This document shows positions 7,854 through 15,239 of a stretch of DNA of 64,000 nt, piece after piece. Origin of the DNA: Roseovarius sp. (lineage in GTDB: Bacteria > Pseudomonadota > Alphaproteobacteria > Rhodobacterales > Rhodobacteraceae); contig NZ_JAUCYU010000004.1 of the NCBI RefSeq assembly GCF_030373445.1, positions 186,001 to 250,000 of the forward strand, in the 5' to 3' direction. The first letter of the stretch is position 1. Each line of letters starts with the position of its first letter. A program made the position numbers and the translations under genes. The notes below the pieces were generated by a model, which saw nothing but the letters and a program-made list of their open reading frames with translations, was not told where the DNA came from and made no database searches.

Positions 7854-7970
7854 GGGTGATCCCTCTTGAAACTCTCTGGTCTTGCAGACAATCCGCGCCA
7901 CCTGCCATAAGTCCGGTGAGGTGTCAAAGGCTTTGAACCGGCCTGCGCGAAAAGCTTGTGTCGAGGGCAT

Positions 7971-8663
7971 ATGGGCCATCACGTCCTTCCCGGCAACCCC
8001 CCGGTTGCCCTGATTCTGCGCCGCTCTGCCCGGGCCCGGCGGATTTCGCTGCGCGTCTCGGGCGTTGACGGGCGGGTGACGCTGACCCTGCCGCGCGGCG
8101 TGGCCGAGCGGAAGGCGCTGGAATTCGCCGAGGAAAAGGCCGGATGGCTGCGCAAGCAGCTGAGCCAGAGGCCCGACGAGGTGCTGGTGGGGCTGGGTGC
8201 CGAGCTGCCCTTCGCGGGCACCCCTGTCCGAATCGTCGCGGGCCAGGGCCGCAGCGTTCGTGCCGAGGGCGACGCCCTGCATGTGCCCGGCGCGCCCGAA
8301 GACGTGCCCGCCCGCCTTCGGGCGTGGCTCAAGGCGCAGGCGCGCGACCGGCTGGCCGAGGCCTCGGACCGCTATGCCGCGGCGCTGGGCCGGCCGTACA
8401 GCCGCCTGACCCTGCGCGACACGCGCTCGCGCTGGGGGTCGTGCTCGCATAATGGCGGGCTGATGTATTCCTGGCGGCTGATCCTTGCCCCCGGGGACGT
8501 GCTCGACTACGTCGCCGCGCACGAGGTCGCGCACCTGGCCGAGATGAACCATTCCCGCGCCTTCTGGGACACGGTCGACCGCCTCAAACCGGGCTACGGG
8601 CCCGCCCGCCGCTGGCTGCGCGACAACGGGTCCACCCTTCACCGCTACCGGTTTGGCGATTGA
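7971..8663 (+). CDS. YgjP-like (M48/DUF45) zinc metallopeptidase
   Basis: A 230-residue cytoplasmic protein with the zinc-binding HEVAH motif at about residues 184-188, followed by the third-ligand region MNHSRAFWDTV. The preceding RDTRSRWGSCSHNGGLMYSW is the DUF45/YgjP signature. The N-terminal half binds through a beta-rich domain (RISLRVSGVDGRVTLTLPRG). Family members are putative metalloproteases with few known substrates. The ATG at 7971 is preferred; a TTG-like extension upstream to 7956 adds five residues. The stop overlaps the region before the GntR gene. Confidence 0.85.
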   Translation: MGHHVLPGNPPVALILRRSARARRISLRVSGVDGRVTLTLPRGVAERKALEFAEEKAGWLRKQLSQRPDEVLVGLGAELPFAGTPVRIVAGQGRSVRAEGDALHVPGAPEDVPARLRAWLKAQARDRLAEASDRYAAALGRPYSRLTLRDTRSRWGSCSHNGGLMYSWRLILAPGDVLDYVAAHEVAHLAEMNHSRAFWDTVDRLKPGYGPARRWLRDNGSTLHRYRFGD

Positions 8664-8677
8664 CGAGGGGCGCGCGC

Positions 8678-9346
8678 GTGATCACAAATACCGACATGTT
8701 GATCACACCCCGCCCCGATCCGGCGCCCAGTTCCGCCCATGACCGTGTCTACCGGGGCCTGCGGACCCGCATCATGCATGGCGAACTGCCGCCCGGCCAC
8801 GCGCTGACCCTGCGGGGGCTGGCCGCCGAGTACGACGTGTCGATGACCCCGGCGCGCGAGGCGATCCGCCGGCTTTCCGCCGAGGGGGCGCTGACCGTGT
8901 CGAGTTCGGGCCGGGTGACCACGCCCGAGCTTGGCAACGAGCGGATCGAGGAACTGGCCGCCCTGCGCGCGCTGCTCGAGGTGGAGCTCGCCAGCCGTGC
9001 CCTGCCGCGCGCCCATATCGCGCTTATCGACCGGTTACAGTCGATCAACGGCCACATCGCCGAGATGACGGCGCGGCATGACGCGGTGGGCTATATCCGC
9101 CGTAACCTGGAGTTTCACCGCACGCTGTACCTGCGCGCGCAGGCGCCGGCGATGCTGGCGATGGCCGAGACGGTCTGGCTTCAGCTGGGCCCGACGATGC
9201 GGGCGCTTTACGGACGGCTGCAGCGCAAGGACCCGCCGCATTATCACCGGCTGATCATCGCGGCGCTGAAGGCGGGGGACGAGCCCGGGCTGCGCCTTGC
9301 CGTGCGCTCGGACGTGACGCAGGGGCTGAAGATGCTGCTGGCCTGA
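8678..9346 (+). CDS. GntR family transcriptional regulator (FadR/FCD type)
   Basis: A 222-residue regulator. The winged helix lies at about residues 20-80 (VYRGLRTRIMHGELPPGHAL, then LRGLAAEYDVSMTPAREAIR), typical of GntR. The rest (about 85-215) is an all-helical FCD-like effector domain (LRALLEVELASRAL, LEFHRTLYLRAQ, HYHRLIIAALKAGD). The GTG at 8678 is chosen because GAGGGG (8665-8670) lies at a good distance; an ATG at 8696 is the alternative. Direct TGATCACA repeats overlap the start region and may be autoregulatory. Its targets are unknown. Confidence 0.88.
   Translation: MITNTDMLITPRPDPAPSSAHDRVYRGLRTRIMHGELPPGHALTLRGLAAEYDVSMTPAREAIRRLSAEGALTVSSSGRVTTPELGNERIEELAALRALLEVELASRALPRAHIALIDRLQSINGHIAEMTARHDAVGYIRRNLEFHRTLYLRAQAPAMLAMAETVWLQLGPTMRALYGRLQRKDPPHYHRLIIAALKAGDEPGLRLAVRSDVTQGLKMLLA
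8679..8707. promoter_or_regulatory. Two TGATCACA repeats 21 bases apart at the start of the GntR gene
   Basis: TGATCACA occurs at 8679-8686 and 8700-8707, spaced by two DNA turns, on either side of the alternative ATG at 8696. Each copy holds the palindrome TGATCA. Their position suits autoregulation, but they also form part of the coding frame if GTG 8678 is the start. Confidence 0.3.
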
Positions 9347-9356
9347 CCGCGCGGCG

Positions 9357-9962
9357 TCAGGTCATGACCCGCAGGAGCACCTGCCGGAAGAACCGCTCGC
9401 GCGCCGGCCCGGCCATCGCCTGTACCGCCTTCATCCGTCCGGCGAGCAGCAGGTCGGCAAAGCCGTGCACCATGCTCCACGCCGCCATCACGTCTGCCAT
9501 CGCCGTCTCGTCTTCGTAGGGCGAAATACCGCGCAGCCGCGCGACGTCGTCGACGAGGTGCTGGAAGGCGGCCTGTGCCGCCTCCTCGAACGCCGCGTCG
9601 GGCACGTCCTTGATGCGGTCGGAGCCGAACATAAGCCGGAAGAGCGCCGGTGCGCCTTCGGCGAATTCCACGTAGCCCAGCCCCGAGCCGAGGAACATCT
9701 CGCGCGGGTCATCCCCGGCCTCCGCCTGCCGCCGGCGCATCGCCGCAAGGAACCGCCGGAACCCGTCGGCTGCCATCGCCCGGAGCAACCCGCCGGCATC
9801 GCCGAAGTGATGCGCCGGGGCGGAATGGCTGACCCCCACCTTCCGTGCCACCTGCCGAAGCGAGAAGCCCTCGACGCCGGTGTCGGCCAGCACTTCCTCG
9901 CCCGCGGCGATGAGCGCGGCGCGCAGGTCACCATGATGATAGCTGTCCCGTTTCCCGGCCAT
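9357..9962 (-). CDS. TetR/AcrR family transcriptional regulator
   Basis: A 201-residue repressor. The N-terminal helix-turn-helix (about residues 8-55) begins RDSYHHGDLRAALIAAGEEV and continues FSLRQVARKVGVSHSAPAHH, a classic TetR recognition helix region. The C-terminal part (about 75-195) carries a TetR_C-like domain with ALFRLMFGSD, as in WHG-type members. It is divergent from two membrane-protein genes, with two palindromic operators between them, so it probably represses both itself and that pair. Confidence 0.92.
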   Translation of the reverse strand: MAGKRDSYHHGDLRAALIAAGEEVLADTGVEGFSLRQVARKVGVSHSAPAHHFGDAGGLLRAMAADGFRRFLAAMRRRQAEAGDDPREMFLGSGLGYVEFAEGAPALFRLMFGSDRIKDVPDAAFEEAAQAAFQHLVDDVARLRGISPYEDETAMADVMAAWSMVHGFADLLLAGRMKAVQAMAGPARERFFRQVLLRVMT

Positions 9963-9994
9963 GTTCCGCCCTCCGTCACCTCGTCGAGCAAGAT

Positions 9995-10048
9995 TATCTT
10001 GACAGCGTCCAGATAGCAACCTACCCCTAATCTTGTCACTGTCCAGAT
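9995..10048. promoter_or_regulatory. Two palindromic TetR-type operators
   Basis: The imperfect palindromes at 9995-10015 (TATCTTGACAGCGTCCAGAT plus A) and 10030-10048 (ATCTTGTCACTGTCCAGAT) share the half sites ATCTTG and CAGAT and lie 34 bases apart in the divergent spacer. The first overlaps TTGACA (9999-10004), a -35-like hexamer for the rightward genes. Binding by the adjacent TetR protein is inferred. Confidence 0.65.
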
Positions 10049-10058
10049 GGAGGCTCGC

Positions 10059-10496
10059 ATGACCCCCGACACGCTCTTTTCCCTTGCCAACCCGCTGGCC
10101 ATGCTCGGCTGGCTGGCGCTCGCCCTTTCCCCGCTGGCCCCCCGTATCGCGCAGGCCGTCTCGGGCCTGGCCCTCCCGGCGCTTCTGTCGCTGGCCTATG
10201 GCGCCATCATCCTCGCCTACTGGTCCGGGGCCGAGGGCGGGTTCGACACGCTCAAAAACGTCACGTTGCTGTTCCAGTCTCCGTGGATCGTCCTGGCGGG
10301 CTGGCTGCATTACCTCGCCTTCGACCTGTTCGTCGGCGCGTGGGAGGTGCGAACGGCCCGGCGCGAGGGCATTGCCCATGTCCTCGTCATCCCCTGCCTT
10401 GGGTTGACCTTCCTGTTCGGGCCGGTGGGCCTTGTCCTTTTCCTCGCCCTCCGCGCCGCCCGCGCGGTGACCCGGCCCCAACCGAAAGCCGCCTGA
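10059..10496 (+). CDS. ABA4-like (DUF4281) membrane protein
   Basis: A 145-residue protein with four hydrophobic segments. It carries the ABA4-like signatures LFSLANPLAMLGWLALAL, FQSPWIVLAGWLHYLAFDLF and GAWEVRTA with GPVGLVLFL near the end. In plants ABA4 takes part in neoxanthin formation; the bacterial role is unknown. The ATG at 10059 has GGAGG six bases upstream. It is followed after one base by a second membrane-protein gene and faces a TetR regulator, so the pair forms a small regulated operon. Confidence 0.85.
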   Translation: MTPDTLFSLANPLAMLGWLALALSPLAPRIAQAVSGLALPALLSLAYGAIILAYWSGAEGGFDTLKNVTLLFQSPWIVLAGWLHYLAFDLFVGAWEVRTARREGIAHVLVIPCLGLTFLFGPVGLVLFLALRAARAVTRPQPKAA

Positions 10497-10497
10497 G

Positions 10498-11325
10498 ATG
10501 AGTGATGCAACCGCCCTTCCCGTGCGTGGCCTGCCCCACGGAATTTTCACCGCCGAGCCGCGCTTTGCCGCCACCGGCCTGTTTCTCGGCCTGTCGCTGG
10601 CCCTGACCGTGCCGGCGATGCTGCTGGATCCGCGGCTGTTCCAGGGAGAGGCGATCTGGATCAAGCCGGTGAAGTTCCAGGTGGCGTTGTGCGTCTACAT
10701 GCTGACGCTGGCCTTCTATGCCCGCTGGCTGCCCGAGGGGGTCACCCGCCGCCCGGCCTATCGCGTCTTCTCGGTCGTGGTGGTGGCGGCGGTCCTGCTG
10801 GAAACCCTGTGGATCGGCGGCGCGGCGATGTTCGGTACCGCCTCGCATTTCAACACCGAGATCCCGGCGATGGCGGTGCTTTACATGGTCATGGGCGCGT
10901 TGGCGGTCACGCTGACCTCGGCCTCGCTGGTCTACGGGCTGGCGATCGGGCGCAACGCGGCGGCGGGCCTGTCGCCGGCGCTGCGGCTCTCCATCGCGCT
11001 CGGGCTGATCCTGACCTTCGCGCTGACCGTGCCCGTTGCCGGTACGCTTTCGGCGATGAACGGGCACCTGGTGGGCGATCCGGTGACCGGTGCGGCGCTG
11101 CCGCTGATGGGCTGGTCGCGCGAGGTGGGAGACCTGCGGGTGGCGCATTTCTTCGCCACCCACGCGATGCATTTCCTTCCGCTGGCCGGGCTTGGCTGCG
11201 CGGCGCTGCTGTCGCCCTTGGCGGCGCGCCGGGCGGTGCAGGTGACGGCGGGCCTGTTGGTTGCCGTCACCCTTGCCACGTTCGTGCAGGCGCTGGCCGG
11301 GTTGCCGTTGCTGCCGGTGTTCTAG
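10498..11325 (+). CDS. Seven-helix membrane protein of unknown function
   Basis: A 275-residue inner-membrane protein with about seven predicted transmembrane helices (near residues 25-45, 57-78, 85-110, 122-150, 160-185, 208-230, 240-265). A conserved-looking motif IKPVKFQVALCVYMLTLAFY lies in the second helix, and HFFATHAMHFLPLAGLG near the sixth has several His residues. I do not recognise a named family. It starts one base after the stop of the ABA4-like gene, so the two are translationally coupled and likely share the TetR-type control upstream. Confidence 0.8.
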   Translation: MSDATALPVRGLPHGIFTAEPRFAATGLFLGLSLALTVPAMLLDPRLFQGEAIWIKPVKFQVALCVYMLTLAFYARWLPEGVTRRPAYRVFSVVVVAAVLLETLWIGGAAMFGTASHFNTEIPAMAVLYMVMGALAVTLTSASLVYGLAIGRNAAAGLSPALRLSIALGLILTFALTVPVAGTLSAMNGHLVGDPVTGAALPLMGWSREVGDLRVAHFFATHAMHFLPLAGLGCAALLSPLAARRAVQVTAGLLVAVTLATFVQALAGLPLLPVF

Positions 11326-11332
11326 GCCGGTC

Positions 11333-12481
11333 TCAGCGGGGCAGGCTGCGGGACTCCAGGGCGGAGAGGAGCAGCAGCGGGATCAGGGACAGGGCGAGGC
11401 CGAAGCCCGCCGCGGACAGCCAGCCGGCGTGGGAGACGACCGCCGCGTAGGCCGGCGGGCCGAGGAGGGAGCCGGCCGCCCCCGCCTGGGCCAGGGCGCC
11501 GTTGGCGGGGCCGAGCCCGCCGGGCCCGGCGAAGCGGGGGATGGAGCCGAAGGCCAATGGCGGGAAGAGGCCCGCCAGCAGGTTGAGCGCGAGAAAGAGC
11601 GCGGCGCTGGTGCCGGGGGAAGTGGCCGGGTGGAAGATGCCGAAGAGCAGGACGGCGGGCAGGAGCAGGCCGAGGGTGAGAAGCGGCAGGGAGAACCGCA
11701 GGGGATAGCGGCGCGAGAGCCAGAGCGGCAGCGCGATGCCGGCGATGGTGAGGAAGCCGCCGAGCCCGGTGACGAGGCCGGCCAGCCCTGGTGTCGCGCC
11801 TTTCTGCGAGATCAGGAATTCCGGCATCAGGGCGAGGATGCCCACGTGGAAGCAGGTGAAGCCGCCGAAGCCCGCCGCAAGGACGAGCGAGGCGCCGGAG
11901 GGGCGGAAGGCGGTGATCGGGGCGGTCGGTTTTGCATCGGACCTGAGGCGGGGCGCGCAGAGCCAGAGGGCGGCCCCCGCCAGCGCCCAGAAGAGCAGCA
12001 CGCCGCGCCAGCCAAGCGGGGCGGCCAGCGCGCCCGACAGGACTGTGCCGAGGCCGAGCCCGGCCGGGAAGAACGTGCTCCAGACCACGAGGGCCGTGCC
12101 GGGGGAGAGGCGTTGCGCCTCGCGCGCCATCAGCACCGGGGCGGAGACGATGACCGCGAGGTAGCCGGCGCTTTCCGCGACGCGCGCGGCGGTGAGCCAG
12201 GGGCCGGTGGGGGCCAGCGCCTCGCCCAGGCTGCCGGCAGCAAGGAGGGCAAGGCCCAGCGACAGGGTGCGCCATTCGCCGCAGCGCGCCGCGATGCCGG
12301 CGGCAGGCGCGCCGAAGAGCGCCCCGCCCAGTTCGATCAGCGAGATGACGATGGCGCCGGCCAGCAGCGACAGGCCGAGCTCGGGCGAGATCAGTGGCAT
12401 GAGCAGGGGCATCTTGCCCATCTGCGCCGCCGCCAGGAGGCCGGTCAGGTAGATCCAGGTTTCACGTCGTCCGAGCAGCAT
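11333..12481 (-). CDS. MFS transporter
   Basis: A 382-residue major facilitator protein with about twelve membrane helices. The N-terminal half has LIELGGALFGAPAAGIAARCGEW (the loop 2-3 region, here with a weak GxxxDRxxR) and ESAGYLAVIVSAPVLMAREA. The C-terminal half has FHVGILALMPEFLISQKGA and GLGGFLTIAGIALPLWLSRR. The closest feel is to CynX/NimT-like or drug exporters, but the substrate is unknown. The start is the ATG at 12481; the longer frame upstream encodes a basic stretch not expected of MFS. It is divergent from the XRE-type gene. Confidence 0.85.
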   Translation of the reverse strand: MLLGRRETWIYLTGLLAAAQMGKMPLLMPLISPELGLSLLAGAIVISLIELGGALFGAPAAGIAARCGEWRTLSLGLALLAAGSLGEALAPTGPWLTAARVAESAGYLAVIVSAPVLMAREAQRLSPGTALVVWSTFFPAGLGLGTVLSGALAAPLGWRGVLLFWALAGAALWLCAPRLRSDAKPTAPITAFRPSGASLVLAAGFGGFTCFHVGILALMPEFLISQKGATPGLAGLVTGLGGFLTIAGIALPLWLSRRYPLRFSLPLLTLGLLLPAVLLFGIFHPATSPGTSAALFLALNLLAGLFPPLAFGSIPRFAGPGGLGPANGALAQAGAAGSLLGPPAYAAVVSHAGWLSAAGFGLALSLIPLLLLSALESRSLPR

Positions 12482-12552
12482 TGCGGCACCTCCGTGAGGC
12501 CGCGATAGATGGCGCTTGCCGCGGGCGCGAGGCATAAGATATTCCAGACACC

Positions 12553-13119
12553 ATGGACGAGACCCCTGTCATGCCGCCGCGATGCCGGAACGACCTGGGG
12601 CGCGGGCTCAGGACGTGGCGCGCGCTGCACCGGGTGAAGCAGAGCCATGCGGCGGAGTTGCTCGGCGTGTCGCAGCCGCAGATCTCGCGCTGGGAGCGGG
12701 GCGAGCAGCGGCCCGGCGGGGCGGAGGCGCGGGCGCTGGCCGACCTGCTGGCGGCGCGGCTGACCGGGGCGGCGGACCGGCGGCTGGGACAGTTCGTGCG
12801 GGACAGCGCGGCGCCGGTGCATCTTGTCTGTGATTTGACCCACCGGCTGCTGGCCTTCTCGGGGGCGCGGGCGCGGAGTTTCCGGCGCCCGCCGGAGGAG
12901 CTTGACGGGGCGCTGTTGTGGGAATGCGCCAGCGCCGAGATCGTGGCGGCGGAGGGCCGGCTGGAAAGCGCGGGCTGGTACGACATGGCGGCGCCGGTGA
13001 TGGCGTTCCGGACGAGCGGACGGGCGAGCCGCCTGCTGGAGATCCGCGAGGGACCGATGGCGTGGACGCGGTTCCGGCTGTCGGATGGCAGCCACGCGCG
13101 GTTGGTGGAGACATTGTGA
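12553..13119 (+). CDS. XRE-type helix-turn-helix protein
   Basis: A 188-residue protein whose N-terminal part (about residues 17-70) is a Cro/CI-type helix-turn-helix: LRTWRALHRVKQSHAAELLG then SQPQISRWERGEQRPGG. The C-terminal 110 residues are an unrecognised domain, possibly a PAS-like sensor (HLVCDLTHRLLAFSG). It is divergent from the MFS gene and may control it. The ATG at 12553 is the first in frame. Confidence 0.8.
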   Translation: MDETPVMPPRCRNDLGRGLRTWRALHRVKQSHAAELLGVSQPQISRWERGEQRPGGAEARALADLLAARLTGAADRRLGQFVRDSAAPVHLVCDLTHRLLAFSGARARSFRRPPEELDGALLWECASAEIVAAEGRLESAGWYDMAAPVMAFRTSGRASRLLEIREGPMAWTRFRLSDGSHARLVETL

Positions 13120-13131
13120 GGCGGTAAGGGG

Positions 13132-13177
13132 CCGAAATCTTTAAAAGATTTCGGGTCGATTTCTTTTGAAGAAATCG
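13132..13177. terminator. Twin hairpins between convergent genes
   Basis: Two adjacent perfect hairpins: CCGAAATCTT (13132-13141) with AAGATTTCGG (13145-13154), and CGATTTCTT (13157-13165) with AAGAAATCG (13169-13177), each with a 3-base loop. GGGGCC and GGGCCCC flank them. They sit between the stops of the convergent XRE-type gene and smpB and probably act as a two-way terminator. Confidence 0.7.
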
Positions 13178-13187
13178 GGCCCCTGCC

Positions 13188-13664
13188 TCAGCCGTGTTCT
13201 TTCAGGAGGCGCTGTTTCTGGCGGTTCCAGTCGCGCTTGGCCGCGGTTTCGCGCTTGTCGTGGGTCTTCTTGCCCTTGGCGATGCCGATCTTGAGCTTGG
13301 CGATGCCGCGATGGTTGAAATACATCACCAGCGGCACCAGCGTCATGCCCTTGCGCTGGGTCTCGTTCCAGAGGCGGGCGAGTTCCTTCTTCGAGGCCAG
13401 CAGCTTGCGCTTGCGGCGTTCGTCGTGCTGGAAGGTCTTGGCCTGTTCGTAGGGCGCGATGTAGGCGTTCACCAGCCAGAGCTCGCCCTCCTCGACCATG
13501 GCGTAGCTTTCGGCGATGTTCGACGAGCCCTGGCGCAGGGATTTCACCTCGGAGCCTTCGAGGATGATGCCGCATTCGAGGTCTTCCTCGATGGCATAGT
13601 CGAACCGGGCGCGCCGGTTCTCGGCCACCACCTTGTAGTTCGGGTTGTCCTTCGGTTTGGCCAT
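13188..13664 (-). CDS. smpB: SsrA-binding protein SmpB
   Basis: A 158-residue protein, standard for SmpB. It binds tmRNA and brings it to stalled ribosomes for trans-translation. Diagnostic stretches are [39 protein letters not shown] and [15 protein letters not shown], with the basic tail [20 protein letters not shown]. The ATG at 13664 precedes the standard MAKPK start. The gene is followed by twin hairpins. The tmRNA gene is not in this window. Confidence 0.97.
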   Translation of the reverse strand: MAKPKDNPNYKVVAENRRARFDYAIEEDLECGIILEGSEVKSLRQGSSNIAESYAMVEEGELWLVNAYIAPYEQAKTFQHDERRKRKLLASKKELARLWNETQRKGMTLVPLVMYFNHRGIAKLKIGIAKGKKTHDKRETAAKRDWNRQKQRLLKEHG

Positions 13665-13837
13665 GGGGCGGTCCTCTGGGCGTCTGTCGTGATGCCGGAA
13701 GGATGCAATATAGGGCATGGGGGCGCGGGAGGAAAGGCGGGGGTTCGCCGATCGGGGGCCGGATGGGGGAGGAATGCCACAGGATTGTCGCGAGCCGTGA
13801 TTGGACAGGCCCCGGCACAGGGGATAAGGAGGTAAAA

Positions 13838-15226
13838 ATGAGCGCCGGCGCGACAGGCCGGGCGCGTGACGAGGAAGTGGAAGACATGTCGGAAAAGCTG
13901 TTCGGAACCGATGGTGTGCGGGGAGAGGCCAACAGCTGGCCGATGACGGCCGAGATGGCGCTGCAACTGGGCGCCGCGGCGGGCCGGTTCTTTCGCCGGG
14001 ACCAGAACGAGCACCGGGTGGTGATCGGCAAGGACACGCGGCGGTCGGGCTACATGATCGAGTATGCGCTGACGGCGGGGTTCACCTCGACCGGCATGGA
14101 CGTGTTCCTTCTGGGCCCGGTGCCGACGCCGGCGATCGGGTACCTGACCCACGGGCTGCGGGCCGATGTGGGGGTGATGATCTCGGCCAGCCACAACCCG
14201 GCGCGTGACAATGGCATCAAGCTGTTCGGGCCGGACGGGTTCAAGCTGTCGGACGAGGCCGAGGCGGGCATCGAGGAGATGATGCAGAACGGCGTGCCGC
14301 TGTCGAAGCCCGACAATATCGGCCGGGCGAAGCGGTTCGAGGACGCGCGCGGGCGCTACGTGGAATATGCCAAGACGACCTTCCCCTATCGCAAGCGGCT
14401 GGACGGCTTGCGGGTGGTGGTGGATTGCGCCCATGGCGCGGCCTATCGCACGGCGCCGAGCGTGCTTTGGGAGCTGGGCGCCGAGGTGATCCCGATCGGG
14501 GTGGAGCCCAACGGGTACAACATCAACGACGGTTGCGGCTCGACCCATCCGGAGGCGGCGGCGCAGAAGGTGTTGGAGACGCGGGCGGATATCGGTATCT
14601 GCCTTGACGGCGATGCCGACCGGGTGGTGCTGGTGGATGAAAAGGGGCAGGTGGCGGACGGCGACCAGATCATGGCGCTGATCGCCACGCGCTGGGCCGA
14701 GGACGGGCGGCTGGCGGGCAACACGCTGGTGGCGACGGTGATGTCGAACCTCGGGCTGGAACGGCATCTCAATGCCAGGGGCATCGACCTGAAGCGGACC
14801 GCGGTGGGCGACCGGTATGTTGTCGAGGAGATGCGCGCCGGGGGCTACACGCTGGGCGGCGAGCAGTCGGGGCATATCGTGATGACGGATTATGCCACGA
14901 CCGGCGACGGGCTGATCGGGGCGTTGCAGTTCCTGGGCTGCATGGTCGAGACCGGCAAGCCGGCGAGCGAGCTGGCAAGGGTGTTCGAGCCGGTGCCGCA
15001 GAAGCTGGTGAACGTGCGCTACAAGCAGGGGGCGCAGCCACTGTCGGCCGAGGCCGTGCAGGAGGCGATTGCCAAGGCCGAGACGCGGCTGGGCAATGAC
15101 GGGCGGCTCTTGATCCGCAAGTCGGGGACCGAGCCGCTGATCCGGGTGATGGCCGAGGCGGTCGAGCCCACGCTGCTGGACGATGTTCTCAACAGCGTGG
15201 TCGACGCGGTGCAGGCGGCGAGCTGA
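13838..15226 (+). CDS. glmM: Phosphoglucosamine mutase
   Basis: Converts glucosamine-6-phosphate to glucosamine-1-phosphate for UDP-GlcNAc, hence peptidoglycan and lipid A. The conserved part begins [13 protein letters not shown]. The phosphoserine loop is [13 protein letters not shown], the metal loop [15 protein letters not shown], the sugar loop [11 protein letters not shown] and the phosphate loop [13 protein letters not shown] strong AAGGAGGT at 13827-13834 sits before the ATG at 13838, which adds 16 non-conserved residues to the family start at 13886 (447 codons, the usual length; a weaker GAGGAAG precedes it). I give the longer frame because of the ribosome site, but 13886 is equally possible. 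Confidence 0.95.
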   Translation: MSAGATGRARDEEVEDMSEKLFGTDGVRGEANSWPMTAEMALQLGAAAGRFFRRDQNEHRVVIGKDTRRSGYMIEYALTAGFTSTGMDVFLLGPVPTPAIGYLTHGLRADVGVMISASHNPARDNGIKLFGPDGFKLSDEAEAGIEEMMQNGVPLSKPDNIGRAKRFEDARGRYVEYAKTTFPYRKRLDGLRVVVDCAHGAAYRTAPSVLWELGAEVIPIGVEPNGYNINDGCGSTHPEAAAQKVLETRADIGICLDGDADRVVLVDEKGQVADGDQIMALIATRWAEDGRLAGNTLVATVMSNLGLERHLNARGIDLKRTAVGDRYVVEEMRAGGYTLGGEQSGHIVMTDYATTGDGLIGALQFLGCMVETGKPASELARVFEPVPQKLVNVRYKQGAQPLSAEAVQEAIAKAETRLGNDGRLLIRKSGTEPLIRVMAEAVEPTLLDDVLNSVVDAVQAAS

Positions 15227-15239
15227 CCCGGCGCGCGCG

